A stretch of 64,000 nucleotides of DNA from Halicephalobus mephisto (GCA_009193035.1 SWDT01000010.1:744001-808000), one strand, 5' to 3'. Shown: positions 33,182-44,776, numbered from the stretch's first letter. Made by a program: numbers and translations. Notes: generated by a model not told the origin, from the letters alone.

Positions 33182-35530
33182 GATTACCTAAAAATTAAAA
33201 ATAAAACACTCTTTTCTTAATTTATAGAAACAAGGAACCAATTGACTGCTCGGACATCATGGATAAGACTGGACGATGGGCATTTAGTATATCACGTTAC
33301 GCCTCCTTGAAAAGAACATAATAGATGGAAACTGGATTTCAGAAAACGGATTCTCGTTGATAAGTTGCAATGCGATTCTTAGGCGATTGCATCGAACTCG
33401 TTTGGACTGCGTAACAACTAGATTGAAATCCAATCACGAATTCGCAGAATAACAGATATTATAAATCAAATGAATCGAAAAAAGAAGCTCGTGTCCTCGA
33501 AATCAGCATAACTGGTTATGATGTTCCATATACCAGCTGTTTATTTCAACGAGTTGTTATTATAATATGATAAGGCACAATTAATTACTGATAAAATAGA
33601 AGGCTCGGAGATTGTTTCGAAAACGCACAGGAGATCCTCAAAATTCCAAAATCTGACGCAAACAGTTGCGACATGAGTGATGCTTTCAATTTTTTTATGC
33701 AAATTTAATTATTTTTGTTTACTAATGTTATTACATTATGGTTCCTGATGACAGATTTATTAACTATAAAGAAGGATATATTGACAATCTTGAGAAATTT
33801 ATGGATGCATCGCCAATGAGACTGATCATTCAGAAATTGGAATTAAACTGGTTTCTTATCGGAAGCAGTATTATGAGAAGTCTAGTTGTCTGCAAGAACT
33901 GAACCCAAAAAGATCATCGACGAGCGTTCAGAGAAGCTTCAAACTTGATAAAACTCGAAAGATACTTTAGATAAATACTTTTTTAGAACTTTCGATAAAA
34001 TCATTGCCATAGTTCTCTATCTTTTGTTGTCGAAATTAAAGACAGCATCAAAAATCCTTTCTACTCGCAAGAGATCCAGATTTCAATCCGCGAAAATTGA
34101 CACAAACAGGAATTGGAAATTTATAATTTCAAATCATATTTATTATTTGTTTAATTTTTTGAATTCATTTTTGTTGCTGGAAAATGGCTGGATTCAAATG
34201 ATTCTAACAATGGAAGTATTATTAATATGATTTATAAAAAGAGTTTCGAACTTTTTCAATATATCTTCAATTACGGTACGGATGGCTTCTTTCAAATTGG
34301 GAAGCTGAAGATCGGCTTTATTACTTGTATATTGAACAACAGAGGCTTTTGATCATTTTCTGCAGAAGAAGATCCAGCGTGGATTAAAGCGGTACCAATG
34401 ACAGATTCGTTTTTAAACAGGATAATGTCTAATTCAAAGAAATCCAGTCATACGATGAAGATTTGGAAAAAACTAAAATTCCTTTTTTATCCCGGCCCAG
34501 ATATTCTCCAGATTTTTATTCAATAGAAAATATTTAAATTACTTTGTTGGGAAAACAGAAATTAATATAACACCTTTCATGACTTGAAAAAAAACATCTT
34601 AGGATGTTGGAAAATTTACGTTAAGAAATAATCAATACTCTAATCAATTTAATAGATAGCAGGATATTTGAAAGTGATCGGCAAAAAAGGATGTAAAACC
34701 TATCATGGATAGCCTGTTATTGATAAATGAGAAAAAACATAATGTCAGTGTATAGTGGAGTAGTTCGCGCCAAACTGCTGAGATTTCCTGCTGTTTACGA
34801 AATACCTTCTCAATTTTCTCGTTTTATTGGTAATTAATTACGCTCTGGTGTAATATAATAACTCACTAGAATACATAACTGATATATGAGAAACAATAAT
34901 TGTCTGTCTTTCAAGAACTTTAACTTCTTCCTTCTGATTTATTTTACAAAGATCTTTTTTTTAAAGATATTACGACGATCTGGAAAGTCCGTCATCTATT
35001 CTGCTTGATATAATACTTCTGCTCCAGAATCAAGCACTTTTAATTCAAAGTTAAGATGATGCAAAATTTAAAATTGTTTTCGTCGAAGAAGTAATTCTTT
35101 AATAATCGTCAGATAGACTTTGTTATTTTATTAGGTGCGGTTTTGCATGTAACTTTAGGTTTTTTGTTTTAATTTTTGCGAATGACTAAATCATCAGAAT
35201 TTATATTGTCAGGATATTAGCAAGAATTTCATAGATTAGGATTTCTGCTAATCGATACATAAGATCCGATAACGAAAGATCTAAATTAAGACGCATTCTA
35301 CGCAATTTTTATGTTCTTTGCATGGAGTCCTGACACAAAAACAAATAATTATCTTTATTTTTACGAGCGATATCTAGAATGGGATAATGAAACACATAGA
35401 CTCCAAATTAGAAATCATAATTGAAATTAATCTTCAAAATCCAATTATCCAAAGTCGTGAATTTTGAAATTTAGAGTTTTGTATTTTTATTAAATGAAAA
35501 CCAAATGATTTTAAATTTTTATAAATGATA
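33182..35530. other. spacer with promoter of ground-like copy A and a dead transposase
   Basis: 33,182-33,430 is shared with the region upstream of copy B (40,191-40,430) and so probably includes the promoter. 33,740-34,640 holds a decayed Tc1/mariner transposase (listed separately). The remainder to 35,530 is AT-rich with no feature recognised. Confidence 0.5.
33740..34640 (+). pseudogene. decayed Tc1/mariner transposase relic
   Basis: Fragments in shifting frames follow the order of a Tc1-type transposase. First comes an HTH-like start (YKEGYIDNLEKF, RLIIQKLE), then a basic NPKRSSTSVQRS segment, then a central KRSRFQSAKIDTNRNWKFII block like the 'RLxFAxxHxxWxxVIFSDE' region. The end resembles the last catalytic block: NRIMSNSKKSSHTMKIWKKL, then YSPDFYSIENI, the place of SPDLNPIEN. 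Many stops and shifts show the copy is long dead. Terminal repeats were not found. Confidence 0.45.
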
Positions 35531-37199
35531 CAATATTAGATAAAAGCTATGAAAGTTTTTAATTTTTTAATAATTTTGGAATGACTTGATTATTTATTGA
35601 TGAAACGTGAATATTATATAGTCACTATCAATTACTTTAACAACAGCTAATTTTAAGCAAATCAAAAAACTTTCACAGGAAGCGGTACAACAAAAATATT
35701 GCAAATTTTATATTGCAAAAGTAATTTTTAGTTTTTCATCCCTTCTGCTCTCATTGCAATTTTGATTATGGTTTATCAAAATTAGTACTTTCTATATCTC
35801 AAAGGAAAAGGCATCAAAGTTATTTGTTAATGTTATGTCTTTACTTAACAATAAGACACAAATATAAGAATAGGAACAATATTACTAAGTATCAGAGCTA
35901 CACCCGATGAGGATTCCTGGTACACGGAAGTGTTGCCTTTTATACTCCTCAGTGGAGAGAAGGGACTGTTGAATCTTCGGTATTCTGAATATCTCTGGTC
36001 ATGGAGACTATGCGTCCACAACAGTTAAGAGAGAAAGAAGTGTAATATAATCAAATCTTTTATGATTTTGGAGAACTGTTTCAAAATGAATGTGGTTTAT
36101 TAAAGCAATAGAAACTTTAATTCTTCACAGAAAATCTAACAAACCAAAAGATTTCAAAAGCTGTTGATTATTAAGTGCAGATGCCGCTGGAAGCAACTTT
36201 CTGGTTTTAGTTTCATATATCAGAAATGGGATTCTCAGTCCAAAAATCAATTCTATTAGAGTCAAAAATGACATTACGTAGACTAGTTGAAGCTGATCTT
36301 TGTGATTACCATAAAGTTAAGAAACTGCTTGTTTCGTCCAAGAACCAAAGAGCGTGATTTCTTTAATGCATAGGTGAAAATACTCTAGAGTGCCGAATTA
36401 GTCTTTCATCTGTTTTGTCCTGAAGAAATTTATCAAGTTGAATATATTACTAATACAAGATTCCATCTAAAGCATCAGGTTCTGATAGTCAAGCATGGAG
36501 GTGATACATCTGTCATTGAAGAGTGTCTTTCTAGTTTCAACGTTAGACTACTAACACGATTCATAGTATAACGAATTAACTGAAATATGGAGAGATCTTG
36601 GAGGATTATATATTCTCTTTTATTTGTCAAAATACAGCACATAGTTGGTTATTCCAGTACGATAACGAAAAAAACATATTTCCAGTTTTGTGAAGGAATG
36701 ATTTTATAACCACAAAATTAATATTCTTCATTAGTTGGTTTAGTCCCCAGACCTGAATCTCATTGAACACATCTAGAATGAGATTGAGAGAAAGTGCCGT
36801 GATCGAAAGATCAGAAATTCGAACAAAAATCTTGATTTGATCAAGCACCAATGAATTAACATTAGTCAGTCCTTTATTGACAAGTTGATTTGGTCTATGC
36901 CAGACTACTGTCACTCAGTAATTAGAGTTTATAGATGATCTAATTGATTATTGAATTTGCTTGTAAATTTTGTAGTTAGAATTAATTTTTTAGCTCAAAA
37001 TACATAACTTACAGTACTTTTGTGCACTAAAAATTATAATTCTCGCACCGTTTTCTGTAAAAATTTTTCATACGGTTAAAATTATCTGTTGTTAAAGTAA
37101 TTGACAGTACTATATAATATTCGCATTTAATTAACAGATAATCAAGTCATTCTAAAATTATTAAAAAATTAAAAACTTTCATGTTTTCTCCTAATACTG
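35531..37199 (+). mobile_element. dead Tc1-like transposon, 1669 bp, long terminal inverted repeats, TA flanks
   Basis: The left end at 35531 (CAATATTAGATAAAAG..., preceded by TA at 35529-35530) and the right end at 37199 (...CTCCTAATACTG, followed by TA at 37200-37201) are inverted copies. They match well for about 115 bp and more weakly for 150 bp or more, for example the shared GACTTGATTAT and CAATTACTTTAACAACAG. Inside, on the plus strand, are remnants of a DDE transposase. At about 36,460-36,560 there is KHGGDTSVIEECLSSFNV, where active copies have HGGGSVMVWG. At 36,640-36,830 there is WLFQYDNEKNIF and then WFSPQT..SLNT, where active copies have QQDNAPKH and WPAQSPDLNPIE. Size, ends and TA target all fit Tc1. 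Frames are broken throughout. Confidence 0.8.
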
Positions 37200-38561
37200 T
37201 ATCTACTCTTCAAAATTTCCAACTTGTCTTCAAATATCGACTTCTTAAGTCATGCTTTAAAGAGGAATTCTAAAGCCTAATGGTCTATATTGTCAATTAT
37301 TAATATTCAAGGGATTCGTACCCTGGCTGAATTTTGCATATATTAATGGTTTTCAACATCTTTTATGAAATGTGATAAAGCATGAAATCAAAATCATGTC
37401 ACGTAAGCAACGGGAACGGAGAAACTGGTTCTCATGGTAATCCGAGAAGACAAGGAAAATTCTTTGATAATTAAAAAATTACCGAATAAAGAAATTATAT
37501 GTAACGTATTGGGTTTTTGACATGCTGAATTCATTGATAATGAGAGTTTTAAGACTTCAGGATACGAGATCAAGATAATAGCCTAAAAGTTGAGAAAACG
37601 TCATAAATGAATGGCCAACTATAGAATTTTTGATATGGGGAATTCACTAGTAATGAAATTTTCCAATCCAGATTCCAGAGTAAAAGAGAATAGTGTCTAG
37701 AGGTTACATTTTAAAAGCCGTAAAAACTCATAAATGAACATCCAATTACAAAATAATCAAGTAGGGAAATTTCGAAAATAACAATGTTTGATGTAACATC
37801 ACGGAAGAATTTTTTTGCAATGTTGTCGTAAATTTTCTCATCTCATGATTGTACTGAAGTTAAACTTACTCTCTGGAGATTTAAAAGTGGTTATACAATG
37901 AAATTCATGATAACTTTATAGCATTACATCTATTAACAAAACAGATTTGACGAAGTAATTCAGCGTTTGTCATTGACAAACCGAGCACCCAATAATTAGG
38001 TTTTTAATTTTTAAATTAAGATTACTAGGCCGGAACAGAAATGCTTAGGACATAAACATCAGATTTTGAGAGAGGATTATATGACTTTTCTGTCGCAGAA
38101 TCATACACTTTTATTTCATACCAACTATTTTAATGAGCAAGCCAAAAGTAATGTTAAGTTTGATGTTCTGCTCCTTAATAACGAACATATAATCCTGTAG
38201 TAGTTCTAAGATAAGTTTTATTTCATATGAACTAAAGTTTCATATACAATTTTAGGTTCTTTGGTTTCATTTTTATGGATAGTTAAACTTCCTAATTTTG
38301 TATTCTTATACGACTAGAAAAATTCCTTAATATCGAGCTTTTTCTTGGTTGATATATAAGGTTAGAGAATAACAGATTTACATCGACAATATTGGGTATC
38401 AATGAAAACTCAAGATAAGTTTGTAAGAATATAGCAAACAAAAAGCAAATTCAATGTGATAACTGAATATTTGGCATTAGTGAACAAGTGCCTAATTTAG
38501 TATTACTTTTATTTTCCGAATCACCATTATCGGTTTGAAATAGAAATGCCTCATCACACGT
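37200..38561. other. spacer with degenerate ~120-bp tandem repeat
   Basis: Between about 37,505 and 37,800 a degenerate unit of about 118-122 bp occurs three times; each has a GAATTCA(C/T)T...AATGA-like core followed by CATAAATGAA. The rest is AT-rich spacer without a gene. Confidence 0.4.
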
Positions 38562-38778
38562 TTGACGATTATAAGAATATAGAGGAAATAGCTAAACACT
38601 TGAAATTTCTGATGGATAACAAAAAAGAATATTTGTGAGTTTTTAAATTTATCTGAAAATCCGTGTCAAGTTGGTAACAAAATTGATTTTCACTAGTCAA
38701 AAGTTAATGTGGAGATATTTATTCTAATGAATAATGCACAAAGGAATTATTGCAATATAGTTCGAAAATAAGCGAGTT
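38562..38778 (+). pseudogene. truncated duplicate of GT10 exon 4 end and intron 4
   Basis: 38,562-38,637 repeats the last part of GT10 exon 4 (GACGATTATAAGAATATAGA...), including the splice donor, and 38,638-38,694 repeats intron 4. At TTGATTTTCACT (38,683-38,694) the sequence jumps directly to the gene's 3' flank, so exon 5 is missing. Only about 25 codons of GT10 remain, without a start, so this is a non-functional duplicate end. Confidence 0.85.
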
Positions 38779-40190
38779 TTAACGACGAGCTCTCCAGGTG
38801 TAAGTGTAGTGCTTATATGGAGATTGTTCTTCCGGACCATAGGAAGGAGCAGCCGAAGGTTCAGGAGCGTAAGAAGGAGCATTATTGAGTCCATCTTGAT
38901 ATCCTCCCCGAAGGTAGTCGTCTCCAGGAAGCCTAGTTTTTCTGGGAGTAGCATAAGCCATAATGAATCTGTTGTCTCTCTCAATTTTGCAAATATAATT
39001 GTGGTAGAAATGACTCTTTGAAGCGTAGTCTCCAACTCCAGCCACGACCTCAAAGGAGGTGTTGAAATGTGCTTCAGTCAGATTCTGAACCTTGTTAGCA
39101 ATCTGCTGAATGTTACAGCTCTTCCAATCTGGTCTAGCCTTTGAAAGTTCATCATAGGCTTTGTTCATGATGTCTTCGAGTTTATTATTGCAACACATGA
39201 AGCCTTGGGGGTTAGTGTAGCAATCAGCCAGGGGGTACTTAGGTTTCTCTTGGTATCCTTCCTGATTTGAAAGGTCTCCAAAGGCGTCATCTACTGGAGG
39301 AGCAGGTTGTGGTGGGGGTGGAGGAGGAGGTGGTGGTGGAGGTGGGGGTGGAGGTGGAGGAGGTGGTGGTGGTGGTGGAGGAGGAGGAGGAGGAGCCGGT
39401 GCTGGAGCAGGGGCCGGAGCGGGAGCAGGGGCTGGTTGTTGGTATCCATAGGAAGGAATGTTGGTTTCGTATCCTTGCCAGGCAGGTTGAGGGTTCGGGG
39501 GTTGATAAGGATTGGGGGCTGTTGGTTGAGTAAACGTAGGAGCACCTAGAAGCGATATTCATAATTACCTAGAACTTATTCAATAGAAAATTTAAAAGAG
39601 ACAGAAAAGTCTCAAAGATTATTTAATGTACAGTATAATCCACCTCCTCCAAAAAGACCAGCAAATAGACCAGGACATCTTTTGACCCTCTTCCAGGAAT
39701 CTGCTAAAAAGAGAGATCTTTAGCTCGACAAGCTGATTAGTGCAAGAAAGTGTTAAAATTAAAGATTACCACAACAAAAAAGAAAAAGAGTGAGAATTTC
39801 AAAATAAGCTTGCAATCAGCGGAAGGAAGGAAGAAGTCATAAATCACGCAGGCGAAGAGCAACCGTGGTGATAATCACTCATCACACGAACGAACCGTTG
39901 ACTGCCGAGGTACGTAGAGGAGTTACAAACATTTGTCTGACGTAAACTGGCCTACCGTGTACGTAGATCTTTTTTACCGGTAACCGAGTTGGGGTACCAC
40001 TGAATTTGGTCTGAAAATAAGAACTTATGAATAGAAATTTCCCATCGAAATTAGTTGAAATTCCATTTTCTATAGGGAAATAATCAGTTTACATATAGAA
40101 ATCCATTTACTATATATGATTTACTAGTTAACTTACTTGGTCTTGGGCTATAGCCCCAATGACTAACAATCCGAGTATGGCAATCTTCAT
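38779..40190 (-). CDS. secreted ground-like domain protein, copy B, 291 aa
   Basis: Exons 40137-40190, 39956-40010 and 38779-39545 have the same phases as copy A. The signal peptide differs from copy A at one residue (MKIAILGLLVIGAIAQ). The linker carries the same GYETNIPSYGYQQPAPA start, but here expands into a run of about 24 prolines (GC-rich DNA at 39,305-39,400) instead of copy A's Ala-Pro repeat. The ground-like domain is intact: FMCCNNKLED, CNIQQIANKVQ, FEVVAGVGDYASKSHF, CKIERDNRFIMAYATP. The last residues (YTYTWRARR) are identical. Intron 1 is identical to copy A while exon 2 differs at many residues. Likely secreted, matrix- or cuticle-associated, by family. Confidence 0.92.
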
Positions 40191-41431
40191 GATTATCTAA
40201 AAATAAACAATAAAACACTCTTTTCTTAATTTATAGAAACAAGGGGAAATCCACTGCTCGGACATTAGAGATTGGACTGGACAGTTGACTGTTCTTAAAT
40301 CACGTTACGCTTCTCTAAAAGAACAATGTGGGTGGAAACTGGATTTGGAGGGACGGATTCCCGTGTACAAGTTTTAGTGTAACTTAAAGGCGATTACATC
40401 AAACTTGTTTTTGACTGCGTAACAAGTAAAATCAGATCTCATTACAAGATCTCGAATGAATGGATATTGTAAACCGAGTGAGTAGGAGAAAGAAGCTATT
40501 AATCTTACTTAGTTTTGTCCTTCACGATGGACCTTGTGTTTTTAAAGACGTCACGGCGATTTGACCAGTTCGCTATTCTTTAATCGTGTGGCTCTGGATT
40601 CATAAAAAGTACCCAGGTCTCTGGAAATAAGTAACACCAATTAGGCAAGGAAATTCATCATGTAACAACTTCTGGTTTTTATAAGGGGAACAAATGTTTT
40701 GCCACACTTATGAATGATAACAGAAGTAATTTCATAAACTATTCCAGTTTGACCAATAAAAAATATTCCATCTTTATCTCTGGTCTGGTCACGAAAACTT
40801 GTTTTTTCTTATTTATGATCCTGTCCTATTCTAGTACTCCAAATTAAACCTAATTGAATCTTCTCTCCGATCAAGCGAGGAACAATAAGATAATTGGAAT
40901 TGCAAAAAACTCCTCCATAATGGACGAAACTCATTCGCGATGTTGAGTAACTTCTGCATTGCGACACTGAAGTAATACTTGGATTTTGGTATTTTAAAAT
41001 TTAAATTTTGCCAGAGAGTGGTTTCAATTTCAATCGAAATTTGTATTGTTTGGCAACTTTTCCGATGATATCACTAAAATAACAAAATTCCTATTTTAAA
41101 AATGAAAACCAAGTTATACTGTAGGGTAATTTTAATTTTGCATTAATAATTTCGTGTCGAAATCACAAGGGGAATAGTTGAATATTCTGACTCCAAAGAT
41201 CAGACTCAAATTGTGCCAGAGGGTGGCTTCAATTTCAGTCAAAAAATTCGTTGCTTGTTATTTCTTCGCAACAGACCCAATTTCGACACTGGTGTCATCA
41301 ATGATTCAAGAATACCCTGGTCTCCATGGAACTTTGCAATAGTTAAAAAAGCTGGTTGCCAACCAAAATCTATTTTATCCTTTTTTCTTGACAGAAAGTA
41401 GTGATTTTTTCCAAAATAAAAAACTGCTACT
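40191..41431. other. intergenic stretch; left part duplicated from 33,182-33,430
   Basis: 40,191-40,430 is similar to the upstream region of ground-like copy A (shared ACACTCTTTTCTTAATTTAT and ACTGCTCGGACAT), so the duplication included the promoter. The rest, to the Ly6 gene, is ordinary AT-rich spacer. Confidence 0.5.
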
Positions 41432-43198
41432 ATGTTGATTTGGACTGTTCTAAGCTTATTGTCCTCCATTCAAGGTGAGTCCTGTACCTAGAAATATGGT
41501 TTCGTGGTGGGATGAGTGAGAATATAAAATTAAGTTATTTTTTACTTTGTAAATTCAACAAAAATCGATCTACGATGAAGCAGCGAAATCGAGTTTTTTG
41601 ATCTTGAGTGAGTTCCTGTGATCCTCGACAATTTCATCAGCACGATGTCATCCATAACTTTCGTATCCAATGCCAAAGAAGAGCAAGATGAGATTCACGA
41701 CCGTCAGTTTGTTAAAAACGTAAAAAGTGTTTTTAAAAATCCCAAATTTGAAATTGCTGTAATTTAAAGAATACTGAACGGATTTCGATAATTCTTTTTT
41801 GTTTGACTTGAACAATTTCGTTTTTATTTATAATAGGAAACTGTTCGGAATAACTATTGCTTACTTCAGCAACTTGTGATGAACTGATTACATCTTTTCG
41901 AAAAATAAGCTAAATAACCTCTGGAACAACATCGAGGTTTCAAAGCTGTTTTTTTAGTTCTATGTATTCCTATGAAAATCATTTCTAATTTCAGTTTTCG
42001 ATATCAAATTTGACGGAAAACTGATCAAAGTCAAACATAAAAAGAATCATAAAAATCCTTTGAGTTTTTTTTTCACTAAAAGGATTTCAAATATGCATTT
42101 TATTGCGATATCTTATACGTCCAGAGATCTATTAAACAGAAAAGATCCAAATCTTCTGCGGCAACCATGGAAGTCCACGCAGTATTCATCATCTCACAGG
42201 ATTAATCGGGAAAGTTTCCTCGGAATGAACAAGTTTTGGATTTTGCAGTGATTGAAAGACTATGCATATCTAAGGATTTGTTTGGTTCATACAGTAGTAA
42301 TCGAATTTTGTATTTTATTTAGTTTTTTAATATAGCATGTCAACGTTCAGGAATCGGCGCAGTCATCTGTCATCAGTGCAATGTAAGTTTTTAAGATGGA
42401 TTTTTGCACGAAAATGAAAAAGAATTTCGTTCCAGGATTCACTTGTAGAAAGTGGTCTTGGCACGAAAACGGTAGAATTTTTGTTTTCATACCAGGGGTC
42501 ATTCATTGATGAAATTCGGCTCTGTATGAAAACAAAATAATTATATTTTTCGTGTTAGGAGACGATTTTTACGAAATTCGGTCCCTCAATGAGTTTTTGA
42601 GCTTTCTTTTCCAGGGCTGGCACGGCGGTGGTTACAAACCCGGAAGAACAGCAGTCTCCACTTGCGACAACAGGAACAACCAATGCTCCACAACCCAATA
42701 CTGTGTGAAAATTGTTGATCCTATTAGCCCTACTGCTCACTACGTCACCTTCAAAAGTGACTGTTGGTTCCAAACTACTGTACAGACCAATGCTTCCATC
42801 ATGACGACAATAATGAACAAAGCCTGCTACCCCTGGTCAGATGGGGGTAATCCTCCTAAACAGTAAGTACATTCTATATTACTGTAATTACAGTGAAACC
42901 TCGCTAAAAACAACCCGAAGGGACGGCAAAAAAGTTGTTTTTACAGAGGAGTTGCCTTTATCGAGGGGTTTACTAGGGGAAAATCCACAGTAGGGATCGG
43001 ACCCGAGTTGTTTTTAAAGAGGATTTGCTCTTATCGAGGGTATTTTTAGCGAGGTTTCACTGTAATTGAAATTGCCAAAATTACAGGTACTTGTACTGTT
43101 TCTGCAACGACAAAGACTTCTGTAATGATGCAAATGGAACCAAGTTCAGCTTGGTCGGATTCTTCGTAATTTCATTCTTCTTCTGGTTTTCAAGATAA
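41432..43198 (+). CDS. GPI-anchored Ly6/uPAR-type three-finger protein, 149 aa
   Basis: Exons 41432-41474, 42336-42382, 42615-42862 and 43087-43198 join in phases 1, 0 and 2. The ATG at 41432 starts a signal peptide (MLIWTVLSLLSSIQ). The mature part has the Ly6 pattern: an early VICHQCN, mid-domain CSTTQYC, and the closing CFCNDKDFCND, where the final C-N pair is the family signature. A C-terminal hydrophobic stretch (FSLVGFFVISFFFWF) after a small-residue region reads as a GPI-attachment signal. Such proteins sit on the outer cell surface and often modulate receptors or channels. Intron 1 is long (861 bp). Intron 3 contains a MITE (42,891-43,062). Partner and site of expression are unknown. 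Confidence 0.85.
42891..43062. mobile_element. 172-bp MITE with CAGTGAAACCTCGC ends in the Ly6 intron
   Basis: Ends CAGTGAAACCTCGCTAAAAA (from 42891) and its exact complement ending at 43062 are each bounded by TA (42889-42890 and 43063-43064). CAGTGAAACCTC termini with TA targets are typical of pogo/Tigger-like elements. The interior repeats GTTGTTTTTA...GAGG and TTATCGAGGG words and has no frame. It lies wholly within intron 3, so it should not change the protein. Confidence 0.8.
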
Positions 43199-44486
43199 TA
43201 AAAATATACATTTACTGTTCAATTTACATTATAAAAATAGTCATCTGTTAGTGTGAAAACTGAAAATAAATTTTTTGTAAAATTATTTCAATACAAATTT
43301 TTTAAATTTGATAGAAAATATCGATTTTTTAAAAATATTAGTTTTTATTTTTTTCAAAATTCTAAAAGCTTCTATGAAATTTTTAACTGTTTCGAAATTT
43401 TCCACTGGATTATGAAAAATTTCCAGAATAAAAGTTTTTTGTATAGAATAAATAGTGGCTAATATTCTTGTTCGGTTTCAAAAATTGTCTTGATAGACCT
43501 TTGAGAAAAGCCGGACTTTCCAGCAGAAGACCAGGGAATATTGAATTGAAAAAGTGCCATCTTGATGTTTCTTTGGCGAAATGCCATAAATGGAAATGAA
43601 CTACATCTGCTTTTTCGTGGATGAACTAAATTTATATTTTTTAAATATTTAATGCTAGATTTCCTCCCGAATACCATTATTTACCTGTTTCTGTTGCCAG
43701 AAAGCTGTTTCCGGAAAGCTAGTGACAGTTTTGCGCGAAACAGACAGATCCAAACCGTTTGTTTCAGTTGCGCACTGACCTCAAACCGTTCTTCCTCGAA
43801 AAAGACAGTCTGTCCGCTTCCAAATAAGGATGAACCTCCAGCTGACCATGTCTGTCACTACTGACTACAGCTGCTGACCGTTTTGATCCATCTTTTGTGG
43901 AGTAACTTTGTTTGCATGTTTTTCTTTTTTCAATAAAGCAGCATTGATCGGGGTTCTTTGAATGGAAACGTGAGTGCTGTTCGTTTTTCGGTGGATTTAT
44001 CCATTATTTTAAATATTTCGAGATCGGGATTTTAGTTTCAGAAAAGAAAATTTGATTTTTATTTTTCTGAAAATTAATCTTACTTGAACAAGAAATTGGA
44101 TGTTTTTTTAATTTAAAAATCATAGTTTTGGTAAATTTTTAAATTTATGGATTAAACTGTTTCGATTTCCCCTCTTAATCCTACTTGACAGTTCAATTTG
44201 GAATTTTTTTGATATCTTCCGGAAGCTATTTACCATCAAATTTCTAAATTTGGAAATTAAAATATTTAATTTTTCCATATGACTTCGCGTGACCTTCTTT
44301 GATCTTTCTTGGAATGTTTTTTATTTATTTTTTTCAGATGCTTTATATGTAAAATATTCGTTTCTATTATCTACTATTTATTGGTATAAACTACAATTTT
44401 TATTTTAACCTTTGCCCAGATGGCTGCCATTAGTAATCTGGCACTTTCCTTTCTGGTGGGATCAGAAATTTTTCTCTTCTCCAGTT
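43199..44486. other. intergenic stretch
   Basis: AT-rich apart from 43,660-43,930, which is GC-richer and contains CCAAATAAGGAT followed by GAACCTCCAG (about 43,820-43,841). A very similar word stands at 28,622. A 70-codon frame there is not convincing. No transposon ends were found. Confidence 0.4.
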
Positions 44487-44776
44487 ATGGAAAACTGGCA
44501 TGAATTTCTCCAAATTCGACTATACCCGCTCGCTCGGATCGCTTTTGACGAATTTCTCACTTTATCTGGTGTATTTATAGCTTTTATTACTTTTTTGGTT
44601 TTTTCATGGCATGTGCCGCCGTTTGAACGGATTTGGAACAGTTTCAAGGTGGGTGCTTTGAATTAAAATTCCACTTCTGACCAGACAAGCCATTTTTTTT
44701 TAAATCACCCCAGGGCACAACAATTATAAAACGCCTCAACATGGCATTGTGGAAAGCTCAGGTAGTGGAAGAGTGA
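44487..44776 (+). CDS. probable small single-pass membrane protein, 74 aa
   Basis: An excellent acceptor-like sequence, TTTTTCTCTTCTCCAG, ends two bases before an ATG at 44487, as expected for a spliced-leader trans-spliced gene. Exon 1 (44487-44648) starts MENWHEFLQIRLYPLARIAF and has one hydrophobic segment (LSGVFIAFITFLVF) followed by SWHVPPFERIW. After a 65-bp intron (donor GTGGGT, acceptor CACCCCAG), exon 2 (44714-44776) adds GTTIIKRLNMALWKAQ and a stop. Size, single TM and basic C terminus would suit a small mitochondrial inner-membrane or ER subunit, but I recognise no family. An antisense open frame also exists. Moderate confidence only. Confidence 0.45.

Noticed and set aside
36627..36914. 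95-codon minus-strand open frame inside the Tc1-like element
   Set aside because: It is the antisense of the decayed transposase, whose catalytic-block remnants read on the plus strand.
39267..39549. Trp/Gly- and Glu/Val-rich plus-strand frames
   Set aside because: Shadows of the poly-proline tract of ground-like copy B on the minus strand.
41213..41401. 62-codon frame before the Ly6 gene
   Set aside because: No start context, no domain, and it overlaps the promoter side of a well-supported gene.
43652..43864. 70-codon frame in a GC-richer island
   Set aside because: The initiator is weak, there is no signal peptide or family motif, and the Cys spacing resembles nothing known to me.
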